A stretch of 64,000 nucleotides of DNA from Flavobacterium pisciphilum (GCF_020905345.1 NZ_JAJJMO010000001.1:4526001-4590000), one strand, 5' to 3'; counted from the stretch's first letter, positions 1 through 9,487 are shown. Notes: generated from the sequence alone by a model not told the origin. Numbers and translations are program-made.

Positions 1-183
1 ATCTAGGAATAAAATATCGGGTAAAACTGTTTCAGGATGCATCAAATGCTCCATCAACTCCATACCATCATGTGCAAATTGTACTTTAGTCTGTATTTTT
101 ACTTCTTCAAAAGCATCTTTGAAAAAAAGGCGATCATCTTCATCATCATCCGCCAGTAAAATATGTAATGCGTTTTTTTGCAT
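1..183 (-). CDS. Response regulator receiver domain protein (3' part outside window)
   Basis: The first 61 residues of a CheY-like receiver domain are visible and the gene runs off the left edge. The N-terminus reads HILLADDDEDDRLFF, with the acidic pocket that binds Mg2+. The last codon in the window is an Asp after PDILFL, which is the expected phospho-acceptor at the end of strand 3. The ATG at 183 lies 11 bases beyond the stop of the AraC-type gene on the same strand, so the two are probably co-transcribed. The DDDEDD form resembles stand-alone Rcp1-like regulators, but no output domain can be judged because the rest is missing. Confidence 0.85.
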   Translation of the reverse strand, partial: MQKNALHILLADDDEDDRLFFKDAFEEVKIQTKVQFAHDGMELMEHLMHPETVLPDILFLD

Positions 184-194
184 TTATTATATAG

Positions 195-749
195 TTATTT
201 TAAATTTTCGCGTCGTTTCTTTATAATTCTCTGGAATGCCGATGGCGTAATCCCTGTTGTATTCTTAAACTGTGTACTTAAATGTGCAACACTAGAGTAA
301 TTGAGTAAAAACGCAATTTCTGTCAAGCTCATTTCATTTATAATGATGAGATGTTTGGCTCGTTCAATTTTTTGCAAAATGATGAAATTCTCAATAGATG
401 AATAGGTAACTTCCGAAAATACATTCGATAAGTACCCGTAGCTATGATTTAATTTCTCGGCCAAATAAACAGAACTTTTTAAATTGCTTCCGTTTTCATC
501 CATAAAAACCATCTCAATAATGGCATCTTTTATTTTTTGTACCAGAACACTCTTTTGGTTCTCTACAATTTCTAGGCCAAAAGGTTCTAAATCATTTTTC
601 ATGCAATCTAATTCTTCCGATGTTAGGTTTTTATCTAATTCAATTTCTCCAAAACCTAAAGCTGTATAATTTATTTGTCGCTCATTCAATTTCTCTTTTA
701 AAAATTGTGAGCAAACAGTATTAATATCAAACTTAATAAATAACTTCAT
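195..749 (-). CDS. AraC-family helix-turn-helix transcriptional regulator
   Basis: A 184-residue protein whose last 100 residues form an AraC/XylS DNA-binding domain. The first helix-turn-helix is around ERAKHLIIINEMSLTEIAFLL. The second contains SSVAHLSTQFKNTTGITPSAF, with the usual F-K-x-x-x-G-x-T-P-S-x-F signature. The N-terminal 80 residues are not a sugar-binding cupin and hold no recognised sensor. It is short for the family (usually about 290 residues) and sits directly upstream of a receiver-domain gene. The pair may therefore act together, with the phosphorylated receiver as partner; that is inference. The upstream sequence holds a TATCTTTA box at 766-773 on the minus strand but no clear TTG partner. 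Confidence 0.85.
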   Translation of the reverse strand: MKLFIKFDINTVCSQFLKEKLNERQINYTALGFGEIELDKNLTSEELDCMKNDLEPFGLEIVENQKSVLVQKIKDAIIEMVFMDENGSNLKSSVYLAEKLNHSYGYLSNVFSEVTYSSIENFIILQKIERAKHLIIINEMSLTEIAFLLNYSSVAHLSTQFKNTTGITPSAFQRIIKKRRENLK

Positions 750-874
750 TGTTTAAAAAATATTGCTAAAGATAAATAAAAAAACATTGATAAATAGGGG
801 AATAAATAGTAATAAAATTAGGGGAGCTGTAAGTGCATATTAGCCAAGATTAGCTACTTATTTGAGCAAAAAAA

Positions 875-902
875 TACCGCCTAATTTTTTAATTAGACGG
901 TA
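875..902 (-). terminator. Terminator downstream of dps
   Basis: A 12-base stem with one mismatch (TACCGCCTAATT against AATTAGACGGTA) and a TTTT loop. On the minus strand the stem is followed by a run of seven T. It lies about 140 bases past the stop of the Dps gene, with no gene between. Confidence 0.7.
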
Positions 903-1040
903 GGATAGTTGAGGTAAAAGAGAGAGGTGAATCTGAAATAATTTTATGTAATCCCTCTTTTTTATGTTTGTTATTTGTTGTGTGTTAATGTGTTATTGAT
1001 TTGGGTTAAATGAATTGTATAATTCCTACTTTAATGAAAA

Positions 1041-1514
1041 TTAACTCAAATAGCGTCTTATTATCCAAGACATTTTTTCGTGTTGTTCTAGTAAACCCGT
1101 TATAAAATCGGCAGATCCTATATCGTGATTTTCATTTTCAAATACAGGAATATATTTTCTAAATTCGGTAATAAGTTGTTCGTGGTTGCCTAATAATTCG
1201 CTCAGCATTTCTTTTTGCGAAGGGTACATATTAGGGAATTCTTTTAGTGTCGAATTACCAATAAATTCGGTCATGGTTCCAATTGTTTTCTCACCAAGCA
1301 GATTAATTCTTTCGGCTACTTCATCAATGATTGTTTCTAAAATGCCATATTGGTTTTCAAATAATTTATGCAATTCCATGAAACTGTTTCCCGATATATT
1401 CCAGTGAAATTTTCTTGTTTTTACATACAATATCATTTCATTTGATAGGATTGAGGTTAAGATGTCGGCGCTTTTTTTTAAATCTTTGGGAGATATTCCT
1501 ATATGTGGTTTCAT
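1041..1514 (-). CDS. dps: Dps-type ferritin (DNA starvation/stress protein)
   Basis: A 157-residue Dps-like miniferritin that oxidises Fe2+ with peroxide, stores iron in a dodecameric shell and protects DNA. The ferroxidase signature is clear: TRKFHWN, then the LETIIDEVAERI helix, which supply the His, Asp and Glu ligands. The C-terminal helix contains DFITGLLEQHEKMSWIIRRYL. I chose the ATG at 1514. The frame stays open to a TTG at 1544, but that TTG overlaps a TAATTTTG -7 promoter box at 1543-1550 on the minus strand, which would place the transcript start near 1538. Regulation by oxidative stress is usual for the family and was not seen here. Confidence 0.9.
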   Translation of the reverse strand: MKPHIGISPKDLKKSADILTSILSNEMILYVKTRKFHWNISGNSFMELHKLFENQYGILETIIDEVAERINLLGEKTIGTMTEFIGNSTLKEFPNMYPSQKEMLSELLGNHEQLITEFRKYIPVFENENHDIGSADFITGLLEQHEKMSWIIRRYLS

Positions 1515-1674
1515 GCAAATTCTAATTTTAAGGGTATTCTTCAAAATTAAAACCTTGCTTATTTTTTTGTCTTACATTATTTGTAAAAGAAGTTATATTA
1601 ATTCAATGTTGAATACCTCATAATTGGGCAATTATTGTAGTTTTGCCGCCAATTTAATTTTAAACCCAATTTGA

Positions 1675-3858
1675 ATGAAAAAACAACTACTTATTTTATT
1701 ACTTTTTATTACTTCTTTAGCAGCCAATGCCCAATCATACACAGGGTATTTTCATGATAATTATGCGGGTGTACAAAGTGTGCTTTTTAATCCTGCTTCT
1801 ATAGCCGACTCTCGTTTTAAAACAGATGTTAATTTGTTTTCTATCAGTGGCTCGGTACAAAATGATTTGTATGGGGTTCGTCTTTTTGATGTTTATAAAG
1901 ACGGGTATGATTTTAATAGTCAAGCTAAAATTACTACATCTAATTCAAATAATGGTCTTGCTAATTTTGATATTATGGGACCCTCTTTTATGTTTAATAT
2001 TGCACCAAAACATACCTTAGCAGTATTTACAAGAGCAAGATCAGTAAGTAATGTTAGAAACATTAACGGATATCTTGTAGATCAGGTTAAAGATGGTTTA
2101 GACCAATCAGGTGATTTTAATTTTAACGCAGGTAATGTAAATGGAGCTTCAAATACTTGGGCAGAATTAGGTGTTTCTTATGCAGCTGTTTTGTATCAAA
2201 AAGACCAACATTTCTTAAAAGGAGGTTTAACTGCTAAGTACTTACAAGGTGGTGTAAATGGATATATTCATGGAAATGATGTTAAAGTTATTTATGTTGA
2301 AAATGCAGCTGATCCTAAAGCGGGTGTTCTAGCTTCTACAGGAGAAATTACTATAGGTGCAAGCCAGGATTTTGAAGCTAATGAAAAATATGATTTTGAT
2401 GAAAACTCAAAAGGATTTGGATTTGATTTTGGACTTGTTTACGAGTGGAGACCAGATTATGATACATACGATGTAAGCAAAGCAAAACCTACAGATAATA
2501 ATTTTAGAGATTTAAATAAGTATAAAGTACGTTTTGGATTATCTGTTACAGATATTGGATCTATAAATTATAGAAACGCAAAACAAGATACTTATAATGT
2601 TACAGGAGTAGTTACGCAACAAATGATTGATGATGCAGGTAACTTATATGATTTTTTAAATGATAACTACACTAAAACGTCAAGCTCAAAAGGAAGAAAA
2701 ACAAATTTGCCTACTGCGCTTCATGCTGATGTAGATTGGAATATGTATAAAAAATTCTATCTTAATCTTAATGGTGATATTAATATGGCTAATGCCGATA
2801 AAATTAATGCGGTTACTATTGCCAATAGAGTAAGCTTAACGCCTCGTTACGAAAGCAGATGGTTTAGTTTTTATGTGCCAATGACTTGGATGGAATACAG
2901 CGGAATGCAAGTAGGTTCAGGAATTAGAGTAGGAGCTTTCTTTATTGGATCTGGTTCTATACTTACTAATTTGGTTTCAAAAGAATCAAAAGGAGCAGAT
3001 TTTCACCTAGGGATGAAAATTCCGGTTTACCAAAAGAAATTTAAGGATACCGATGAAGATGGCGTTTTAGACAAAAATGATGCTTGCAGAAAAGTAGCTG
3101 GTCCAGTAGAGAACAATGGTTGTCCATGGCCAGATGCAGATAAAGACGGTGTTTTTGATAAAGACGACGCTTGTCCAAATGTTGCAGGTCCAATAGAAAA
3201 TAAAGGATGTCCTTGGAAAGATTCAGATGGAGATACCTTATTAGACAATGTTGATGCTTGTCCAAGTGTTGCAGGTCCAGTAGAGAATAAAGGATGCCCT
3301 TGGCCAGATACAGATAAAGATGGCGTTTTGGATAAAGATGATGCTTGTCCAGATGTTGCAGGATTAGTAGAAAATAAAGGTTGCCCAATTTTAGATGCAG
3401 ACAAAGATGGTATTCCAGACAATGAAGATGAATGTCCTTTACTTGCAGGTCCAATAGAGAATAAAGGTTGTCCTGAAGTTTCTAAAACTACATTAGAGCA
3501 ATTAAAATTAGAAGCAAAATCAATCTTCTTCGAAACAGGTAAAGCAACTTTAAGCAAAGCTAAAAAAGAAGAAACATCAAAAAGATTAGAGGCTATCAAA
3601 GAAATTCTGAAAAATTATCCAAATGCTAAGTTTGCAATTAATGGACATACAGACAATGTAGGTAATCCTAAATTCAATCAAAAATTATCTGAAACTAGAG
3701 CAAAAGCGGTTAAGGATTATTTGATTGCCAAAGGAGTTCATTCAGCTAATTTAACATCTCAAGGATTTGGAGCTTCAAAACCAGTTAAATCTAATAAAAC
3801 AGCTGCTGGAAGAGCAGAAAATAGAAGAACAGAAATTGTTTATCTAGGCAATTTGTAA
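1675..3858 (+). CDS. OmpA-family outer-membrane protein with DUF5723, TSP3 repeats and peptidoglycan-binding domain
   Basis: A 727-residue exported protein. A signal peptide (MKKQLLILLLFITSLAANAQ) leads into about 420 residues of beta-rich DUF5723-type porin-like sequence. Five calcium-binding thrombospondin type 3 repeats of about 29 residues follow (about 458-600; pattern D-x-D-x-D-G-V-x-D-x-x-D-x-C-P). A C-terminal OmpA domain (about 620-727) carries NGHTDNVG and the closing AENRRTEI, which bind peptidoglycan. It probably anchors the outer membrane to the wall. A TAGTTTTG box lies at 1638-1645, and a hairpin terminator follows the stop. It stands alone rather than in an operon. Confidence 0.9.
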   Translation: MKKQLLILLLFITSLAANAQSYTGYFHDNYAGVQSVLFNPASIADSRFKTDVNLFSISGSVQNDLYGVRLFDVYKDGYDFNSQAKITTSNSNNGLANFDIMGPSFMFNIAPKHTLAVFTRARSVSNVRNINGYLVDQVKDGLDQSGDFNFNAGNVNGASNTWAELGVSYAAVLYQKDQHFLKGGLTAKYLQGGVNGYIHGNDVKVIYVENAADPKAGVLASTGEITIGASQDFEANEKYDFDENSKGFGFDFGLVYEWRPDYDTYDVSKAKPTDNNFRDLNKYKVRFGLSVTDIGSINYRNAKQDTYNVTGVVTQQMIDDAGNLYDFLNDNYTKTSSSKGRKTNLPTALHADVDWNMYKKFYLNLNGDINMANADKINAVTIANRVSLTPRYESRWFSFYVPMTWMEYSGMQVGSGIRVGAFFIGSGSILTNLVSKESKGADFHLGMKIPVYQKKFKDTDEDGVLDKNDACRKVAGPVENNGCPWPDADKDGVFDKDDACPNVAGPIENKGCPWKDSDGDTLLDNVDACPSVAGPVENKGCPWPDTDKDGVLDKDDACPDVAGLVENKGCPILDADKDGIPDNEDECPLLAGPIENKGCPEVSKTTLEQLKLEAKSIFFETGKATLSKAKKEETSKRLEAIKEILKNYPNAKFAINGHTDNVGNPKFNQKLSETRAKAVKDYLIAKGVHSANLTSQGFGASKPVKSNKTAAGRAENRRTEIVYLGNL
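3049..3474 (+). repeat. Five in-frame 87-base repeats encoding TSP3 calcium-binding units
   Basis: Five tandem copies of about 87 bases inside the OmpA-family gene, each coding for an acidic Ca2+ loop followed by a VAGPxENKGCP linker. The copies are similar at DNA level, so the array could expand or contract by recombination. The repeats also keep two reverse-strand frames open, which are artefacts. Confidence 0.85.
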
Positions 3859-3878
3859 ACCAAGCCGAATATAATAGT

Positions 3879-3910
3879 AAAAAGCCATTCTTAATTGAGT
3901 GGCTTTTTTT
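3879..3910 (+). terminator. Terminator after the OmpA-family gene
   Basis: An AGCCA/TGGCT stem-loop with A-rich flank before and seven T after, starting 21 bases past the stop. A TATTTTTG box at 3910-3917 begins at its last T and is probably the pyrF promoter element. Confidence 0.75.
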
Positions 3911-3971
3911 ATTTTTGCATACTTTCTAAAAAGAATTATTTATTATGAATTAGAAGGCTAAAAAAACAAGC

Positions 3972-4790
3972 ATGACTACACAACAACTACACGAACAAAT
4001 TCTTTTAAAAAAATCATTTTTATGCATCGGTTTAGATGTCGATTTAACTAAAATTCCAGAACATCTTTTAGAGACAGAAGATCCTATTTTTGAATTTAAT
4101 AAAGCTATAATTGATGCTACCCACGATTTGGCCATCGCCTATAAACCGAATACTGCTTTTTATGAAGCATACGGAATAAAAGGATGGTTGTCGTTGCAAA
4201 AAACAATTAACTATATAAACGAGAAGCATCCAGATATTTTTACAATTGCCGATGCTAAACGTGGCGATATAGGTAATACATCAAGTATGTATGCCAAAGC
4301 TTTTTTTGAAGACCTAAAATTTGATAGTGTAACTGTTGCACCCTATATGGGAAAAGACTCGGTAGAGCCTTTCTTGGCTTTCGAGAATAAACACACAATA
4401 ATGTTGGCGTTAACGTCAAATGAAGGTGCATTCGATTTCCAGACATTACTTACCAACGGTACAGAATTATATAAACAAGTTTTAGAAACTTCTAAAACAT
4501 GGAAAAATAGCGAAAACTTAATGTACGTAGTTGGAGCGACCAAAGCCGAATATTTTACCGAAATCCGTAAGATTGTTCCAGACAGCTTTTTGCTAGTTCC
4601 AGGAGTAGGCGCTCAAGGCGGAAGTTTATCAGAAGTATGTAAATACGGAATGAATGACAAAATAGGATTGCTTATTAATTCCTCTCGTGCCATTATCTAT
4701 GCATCTAAAGGAACTGACTTTGTAGAAAAAGCAAGGGAAGAAGCCTTAAAAATGCAACAAGAAATGGAAGCCATTATAAGCAATAAATAA
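3972..4790 (+). CDS. pyrF: Orotidine 5'-phosphate decarboxylase
   Basis: Catalyses the last step of UMP synthesis, orotidine 5'-phosphate to UMP and CO2, in the cytoplasm. The 272-residue length and the motif [17 protein letters not shown] (from Asp94) place it in the long, type 2 PyrF group. Lys96 and the flanking Asp residues are the catalytic set, and VPGVGAQGG near residue 212 is the phosphate-binding segment. The gene is single, with its own TATTTTTG box at 3910-3917. Other pyrimidine genes are not nearby. Confidence 0.95.
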   Translation: MTTQQLHEQILLKKSFLCIGLDVDLTKIPEHLLETEDPIFEFNKAIIDATHDLAIAYKPNTAFYEAYGIKGWLSLQKTINYINEKHPDIFTIADAKRGDIGNTSSMYAKAFFEDLKFDSVTVAPYMGKDSVEPFLAFENKHTIMLALTSNEGAFDFQTLLTNGTELYKQVLETSKTWKNSENLMYVVGATKAEYFTEIRKIVPDSFLLVPGVGAQGGSLSEVCKYGMNDKIGLLINSSRAIIYASKGTDFVEKAREEALKMQQEMEAIISNK

Positions 4791-4920
4791 AATTTAAGTC
4801 TTAGTTTTTAGTATACAGTCTCAGTTTTCAGTCACAGTGTAAACTGGGACTGAAAACTCTATAAACTGTAAACCGCGACTGCTAACTGCTAGCTGCGACT
4901 GAATACTGTAAACCGCAAAC
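4791..4920 (+). repeat. Phrase-repeat segment with hairpin, abutting a start codon
   Basis: The whole gap is built from variants of the phrases cagttttcagt, ctgtaaaccgcgact and gactgctaactg. One inverted pair is perfect over 11 bases: AGTTTTCAGTC at 4823-4833 and GACTGAAAACT at 4848-4858. The repeats run directly into the ATG at 4921, so they form the whole 5' flank of the next gene. Confidence 0.7.
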
Positions 4921-5718
4921 ATGAAACAACTAACGGATCAAATTGGTACATTACATTCTTTTGAAACCGCTCCAAAACGAATTATCTCGCTTGTTCCTTC
5001 GCAAACTGAATTACTCTATGATTTAGGTCTTGAAGATAAGATTGTTGGAATAACGAAGTTTTGTGTGCATCCGTATCACCTAAAATCAACTAAGAAAATG
5101 GTTGGTGGAACTAAAAAGGTGCATTACGAAAAAATCAGATTACTGAATCCGGATATTATCATTTGCAATAAAGAAGAGAATACAAAGGAGATTGTTGACA
5201 AACTATCAGAGATATGTCCAGTTTGGGTAACCAATATACTGACTGTAGAAGATAATTTTCAGATGATTACCGATTTTGGGCAATTGTTTAATTGCAGAAC
5301 CGAAGCACAAAAATGGAATGATAAATTGGCTTTTGGATTGCAAGATTTTAAAACTTTTATAAAAGACAAGCCATTTAAAAAAGCAGCTTATTTTATCTGG
5401 AAAAATCCTTTTATGGTAGCAGGTTCAGATAATTATATAAATGAGTTATTAAAGCTGAATCATTTTACAAATATATATCTTGATAAGGGGCGTTATCCTG
5501 AAATTGAACTTAAGAAAATGCGTTTAGAGGGTGATCCCGATGTCGTTTTATTGTCCTCAGAACCTTATCCGTTTAAGGAAGAAGATGCTTTTGAGATTGG
5601 ACGATTTACACATCATGCTAAAACCGTTTTTGTAGATGGTGAAATGTTTTCGTGGTATGGAACCCGATTGCTAAAAGCATTCTCCTATTTTAAGCAAATG
5701 CACGAGCGCTTGCAATAA
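4921..5718 (+). CDS. BtuF-like helical-backbone metal receptor (ABC transporter substrate-binding family)
   Basis: A 265-residue member of the class III solute-binding fold that holds vitamin B12, haem or siderophores (COG0614 type). The N-terminal strand-turn RIISLVPSQTELLYDLGL and the later IRLLNPDIIICNKEEN are typical of BtuF and related receptors. There is no signal peptide or lipobox at the chosen ATG, which is unusual for a periplasmic receptor; the cell location is therefore uncertain. No permease or ATPase gene adjoins it. It might serve a distant B12 transporter, and the window does hold a B12-dependent mutase, but that link is only suggestive. Confidence 0.75.
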   Translation: MKQLTDQIGTLHSFETAPKRIISLVPSQTELLYDLGLEDKIVGITKFCVHPYHLKSTKKMVGGTKKVHYEKIRLLNPDIIICNKEENTKEIVDKLSEICPVWVTNILTVEDNFQMITDFGQLFNCRTEAQKWNDKLAFGLQDFKTFIKDKPFKKAAYFIWKNPFMVAGSDNYINELLKLNHFTNIYLDKGRYPEIELKKMRLEGDPDVVLLSSEPYPFKEEDAFEIGRFTHHAKTVFVDGEMFSWYGTRLLKAFSYFKQMHERLQ

Positions 5719-6056
5719 TTTACTTTTAAACATTAATTTAGATAAAGAATTTCCTAACACTTCGCAATAGGAATAGGGCTTTGTATGCTTTAAAATAGAC
5801 GAAACTATAAGGCAAAAAGAAGCCGGCATCTAACCAGATGCCGGCAATCATTTAACTAACCAAAACCAAAATAATAAATAACCAGTTTATTACTCTACAA
5901 AGGTCAGACATAAGTCAATCTTATGCTGTTAAGGTTTTGTTATTACTTTGTTGTACATAAGTTAACTTTTTTTGATTACTTTTAAGAATGGATAGAATGT
6001 AGTAATTTAATACTATTCAATAGTATATTGCTATCGTAATATAAAAACAATCAATT
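5719..6056. other. Gap with a perfect 10-bp hairpin and no gene
   Basis: No credible coding frame. At 5822-5845 a perfect stem (GCCGGCATCT, loop AACC, AGATGCCGGC) stands out from AT-rich surroundings. On the minus strand it is followed by TTCTTTTT, like a terminator, but no minus-strand gene precedes it. The following stretch (from about 5846) is A/C-rich with the phrase aaccaaaaccaaaa. Confidence 0.5.
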
Positions 6057-6086
6057 TTGTTTATAGATACAAGTGCGTTATCTTTG
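6057..6086 (+). promoter_or_regulatory. Bacteroidota-type promoter of the catalase gene
   Basis: TTG at 6057-6059, a 19-base spacer, and TATCTTTG at 6079-6086, an exact match to the TTG/TAnnTTTG consensus. The transcript would begin near 6090, some 20 bases before the catalase ATG. Confidence 0.75.
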
Positions 6087-6112
6087 AATATAATCATTAA
6101 AATTTGTTACTT

Positions 6113-7606
6113 ATGGAATCGAAAGACAAACTTACCACAGCAACAGGAACACCTGTACCAGACAATCAAAACATAATGACAGCAGGACCACGTGGTCCAG
6201 TATTATTGCAAGATTTTTGGTTTTTAGAGAAAATGGCACATTTTGACCGAGAGGTAATTCCTGAAAGACGAATGCATGCCAAGGGATCTGCTGCTTACGG
6301 AACATTTACTGTAACTCACGATATTACTCAATATACTAAAGCTGATATCTTTTCTGAAATAGGAAAGAAAACTGACATGTTTGTTCGCTTTTCTACAGTA
6401 GCTGGTGAAAGAGGTGCTGCCGATGCAGAAAGAGATATTCGTGGTTTTGCCATGAAGTTTTATACCAATCAAGGAAATTGGGATTTAGTAGGAAACAATA
6501 CACCAGTATTCTTCTTCCGTGATCCAATGAAATTTCCGGACTTAAATCACGCTGTAAAACGGGATCCTCAAACAAATTTAAGAAGCGCTGATAACAATTG
6601 GGATTTCTGGACACTACTTCCTGAAGCATTACACCAAGTAACAATTGTAATGAGCGATAGAGGTATTCCTAAATCATACCGTCAGATGCACGGATTCGGA
6701 AGTCATACCTTTAGTTTTATCAATGATAAAAACGAAAGACATTGGGTTAAATTTCACTTTGTAACACAACAAGGAATCGAAAACCTATCTGATGAAGAGG
6801 CTGCAAAACTAGTTGGAAACGATAGAGAAAGCCACCAAAGAGATTTATTTGAGGCTATCGAAAGAAAAGATTTTCCAAAATGGAAATTGTCTGTGCAAAT
6901 CATGACAGAGGAGCAAGCCAAAACCTATAAATACCATCCATTTGATTTAACAAAAGTTTGGTTAAAAGGAGATTTTCCACTTATTCCAGTTGGAGAATTT
7001 GAATTAAATAGAAACCCAGATAACTATTTTGCAGAAGTAGAGCAAGCAGCATTTAACCCTGCTAATATAGTTCCAGGAATCGGATATTCACCAGATAAGA
7101 TGCTACAAGCGCGTTTGTTCTCTTATGGAGATGCACACCGTTATCGTTTAGGAGTAAATAACGCTCAAATTCCTGTAAATGCAGCCAAATGTCCTGTAAA
7201 TAGCTTCCACAGAGATGGCGCAATGCGAGTAGATGGAAATTACGGAAGTAAAAAACATTATGAGCCTAATAGCTTTGGAAAATGGCAAGAACAACCAGAA
7301 TACAAAGAACCGCCACTATCAATTCATGGTGATGCATATGCTCATAATTTTAGAGAAGATGATAACGATTATTTCTCTCAACCAGGAAAATTATTCCGCT
7401 TAATGACGGATGATAAAAAGCAATTTTTATTCAAGAATACTGCAGCACAAGTAGGAGGAGCACAAAAGTTTATTCAAGTAAGACACATTCGTAACTGCTT
7501 TAAGGCCGATCCAGCTTATGGAGAAGGTGTTGCAAATGCATTAGGAATGACAATGGATGAAGTAAATAATTTTAACGACCCAAGATTATCGATAGAAGTG
7601 AGGTAG
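6113..7606 (+). CDS. katA: Monofunctional haem catalase (clade 3, small subunit)
   Basis: Converts hydrogen peroxide to water and oxygen. The 497-residue length fits small-subunit catalases. Visible active-site parts are RMHAKG (catalytic His55), [14 protein letters not shown] (catalytic Asn), and [14 protein letters not shown], in which Tyr338 is the proximal haem ligand. I chose the ATG at 6113 over a TTG three codons upstream, because the promoter at 6057-6086 leaves a normal short leader. No OxyR-like gene is adjacent. The coding region is followed at once by the repeat field at 7607-8541. Confidence 0.95.
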   Translation: MESKDKLTTATGTPVPDNQNIMTAGPRGPVLLQDFWFLEKMAHFDREVIPERRMHAKGSAAYGTFTVTHDITQYTKADIFSEIGKKTDMFVRFSTVAGERGAADAERDIRGFAMKFYTNQGNWDLVGNNTPVFFFRDPMKFPDLNHAVKRDPQTNLRSADNNWDFWTLLPEALHQVTIVMSDRGIPKSYRQMHGFGSHTFSFINDKNERHWVKFHFVTQQGIENLSDEEAAKLVGNDRESHQRDLFEAIERKDFPKWKLSVQIMTEEQAKTYKYHPFDLTKVWLKGDFPLIPVGEFELNRNPDNYFAEVEQAAFNPANIVPGIGYSPDKMLQARLFSYGDAHRYRLGVNNAQIPVNAAKCPVNSFHRDGAMRVDGNYGSKKHYEPNSFGKWQEQPEYKEPPLSIHGDAYAHNFREDDNDYFSQPGKLFRLMTDDKKQFLFKNTAAQVGGAQKFIQVRHIRNCFKADPAYGEGVANALGMTMDEVNNFNDPRLSIEVR

Positions 7607-8541
7607 TTTTTTTGGAGGTGCTAAGTTGTTAAGGTTTTGAGTTTCTAAGGCTCAAAGTAGCAAAGGCTCAAAGGTGCTAAGTTACTAAGGTTCTGAGTTT
7701 CTAAGGCTCAGAGAAACAAAGGCTCAAAGCAACAAAGGTTCTGAGGTGCTTAGTTACTAAGGTTCTAAGAGTCTGAAAGCAGAACTGTAAATAGGCTACT
7801 CTATGTTTTTCTAGTTGAAAGGCTCAGAGTTACAAAGGCTCAAAGCAACAGAGGTCTAAGATTATCTAAAAATAAAACCCGACAGTTTTCTGAAAGCTGT
7901 CGGGTTTGTTATTTTTATTTTTTATTGAAGGTTCTAAGTTGTAAAGTTTCTGAGGTTCTAAGATTTTGAACGAAAAGGTTCTAAGTAGTTGAAAATTAAA
8001 GTTGTTTTGGAATTCGCTAAATCCGTAAGCTAAAAAAATAAGTTCAAAAATTAAAAAACTCAGCAACTTGTTGACTCAGAACCTTAGCAACTCAGAATCT
8101 TAGTAACTAAAATTTAAAAAATTCTGCGTGCCAAAAATTAAGTTCAAAGATTAAAAAACTCAGAACCTTGTTGACTCAGAACCTTAGTAAATCAGCATCT
8201 TAGCATCTTAAACTTAAAAAAATCTGCTAAATCTGCGTGCTAAAAAAATAAGCCCAAAGATTAAAAACTCAGCACCTTAGTAACTCAGCATCTTAGTGTC
8301 TTAAACTTAAAAAAATCTGCTAAATCTGCGTGCCAAAAATTAAGTTCAAAGATTAAAAAACTCAGAACCTTGTTGACTCAACACCTTAGTAACTCAGCAT
8401 CTTAGTGCCTTAACCTTAAAAAAATCTGCTAAATCTGCGTGCCAAAAAATAAGCCCAAAGATTAAAAAACTCAGCGCCTTAGCAACTCAGCATCTTAGCA
8501 CCTTAACCTTAAAAAACTCTGAACCTCTGAGCCTTAGAATC
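7607..8541. repeat. 935-bp field of short phrase repeats between convergent genes
   Basis: No gene. The left part (7607-7860) is made of phrases such as aaggttctgagttt and aaggctcaaag. The right part (about 8040-8541) contains the reverse complements (aaccttagtaactcag, actcagcatcttag). In the right part five copies of a unit containing gctaaatctgcgtgcc recur about every 93-110 bases, near 8014, 8123, 8231, 8325 and 8434; the first is degenerate. The field starts directly after the catalase stop and ends at the purU stop. A bidirectional terminator hairpin sits inside it. Confidence 0.8.
7875..7907. terminator. Bidirectional terminator hairpin
   Basis: AAACCCGACAG and CTGTCGGGTTT form an 11-bp perfect stem around an 11-base loop. 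T-rich sequence follows on the plus side and A-rich sequence precedes it. It lies between the convergent katA and purU genes. Confidence 0.8.
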
Positions 8542-9396
8542 TTAAGAAAAAACCACTGTTTTATTGCTGTACACCATTGTTTTGCGCTCAGCATGTAATT
8601 TGATGGCTCTTGCCAGTACGATACGTTCTAGGTCACGGCCTTTCATGATAAAATCATCTATCGAATTGACGTGAGACACACGAGCAATATCTTGTTCGAT
8701 TATCGGACCTTCATCTAATTCTTCAGTTACATAATGACTGGTCGCTCCAATAATTTTTACCCCTCTTTTAAAAGCTGAATGGTACGGTTTAGCACCAGGG
8801 AATGCAGGTAAAAAAGAGTGATGGATATTAATGATTTTGTTTTCGTAAAGCGCAATTAATGCAGGAGTGATAATTTGCATGTAACGCGCTAGGACAATAA
8901 AGTTAATGCCATATTTCTTTAGCAATGCAATTTGTATTTTTTCACCCTCTTCTTTAGTGTCTTTGGTAAACGGAACACAGTGAAACGGAATGTCAAAACG
9001 CTCAGCAATCGCTCTTAAATCATTATGATTACTAATTATTAGAGGAATTTCAACTCCCAACTCATCGGCACTATAACGCCCTAGAATATCAAATAAACAG
9101 TGATCGTATTTAGAAACAAACAACGCCATTTTAGGCTTTTGTTCCTGATTGTATACCTCCCATGACATCTGAAACTTGGCTGCAATAGAGTCGTTAAAAT
9201 CAGTTTTTATATCCTCAATGGCAATATTGCGATTGGTAAGTTCGCATTGCAATCGCATAAAAAACACATTTTGCTCCACATCAACATGTTGGTCAATGTA
9301 GGTAATGTTTCCTTCTACTTTTAAGATAAAGTTAGTCACAGCAGCAATAATACCTTTTTGGTCTTTGCAGTGAATAAGAAAAGTTATTTTTTGCAT
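8542..9396 (-). CDS. purU: Formyltetrahydrofolate deformylase
   Basis: Hydrolyses 10-formyl-THF to THF and formate, balancing the one-carbon pool and feeding formate to purine synthesis. The 284-residue length is standard. Residues 1-85 form an ACT regulatory domain (FLIHCKDQKGIIAAVTNF). The rest is the formyltransferase fold, with NIHHSFLPAFPGAKPYHSA carrying the active-site His and GATSHYVTEELDEGPII the active-site Asp. The gene converges on katA across the repeat field. A 14-bp inverted repeat lies between it and the upstream DUF4197 gene, so it probably has its own promoter. Confidence 0.93.
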   Translation of the reverse strand: MQKITFLIHCKDQKGIIAAVTNFILKVEGNITYIDQHVDVEQNVFFMRLQCELTNRNIAIEDIKTDFNDSIAAKFQMSWEVYNQEQKPKMALFVSKYDHCLFDILGRYSADELGVEIPLIISNHNDLRAIAERFDIPFHCVPFTKDTKEEGEKIQIALLKKYGINFIVLARYMQIITPALIALYENKIINIHHSFLPAFPGAKPYHSAFKRGVKIIGATSHYVTEELDEGPIIEQDIARVSHVNSIDDFIMKGRDLERIVLARAIKLHAERKTMVYSNKTVVFS

Positions 9397-9436
9397 TTTA
9401 GTTTTTTGGTTAGTTGGTTAGCTGTTTATTTGTTCA

Positions 9437-9476
9437 ATCGTTTTTATTGTGATTTGTAGTCGACAATAAAAACGAT
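9437..9476 (-). terminator. 14-bp stem between the DUF4197 gene and purU
   Basis: ATCGTTTTTATTGT at 9437-9450 pairs perfectly with ACAATAAAAACGAT at 9463-9476. It lies 11 bases downstream of the DUF4197 stop on the minus strand. There is no T-run after the stem, but the stem itself holds five A/T pairs, so termination is likely but not certain. Confidence 0.55.
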
Positions 9477-9487
9477 CAAGCATAAAA

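Noticed and set aside
3027..3599. A 190-residue reverse-strand open frame (and a second one at 3041-3454) over the OmpA-family gene
   Set aside because: It is a shadow of the TSP3 repeats; the repeated composition keeps the antisense frames open, and they have no plausible start or family.
8010..8541. Possible CRISPR array
   Set aside because: The units recur every 93-110 bases with internal sub-repeats and imperfect copies; there are no identical repeats separated by unique spacers, and no cas genes.
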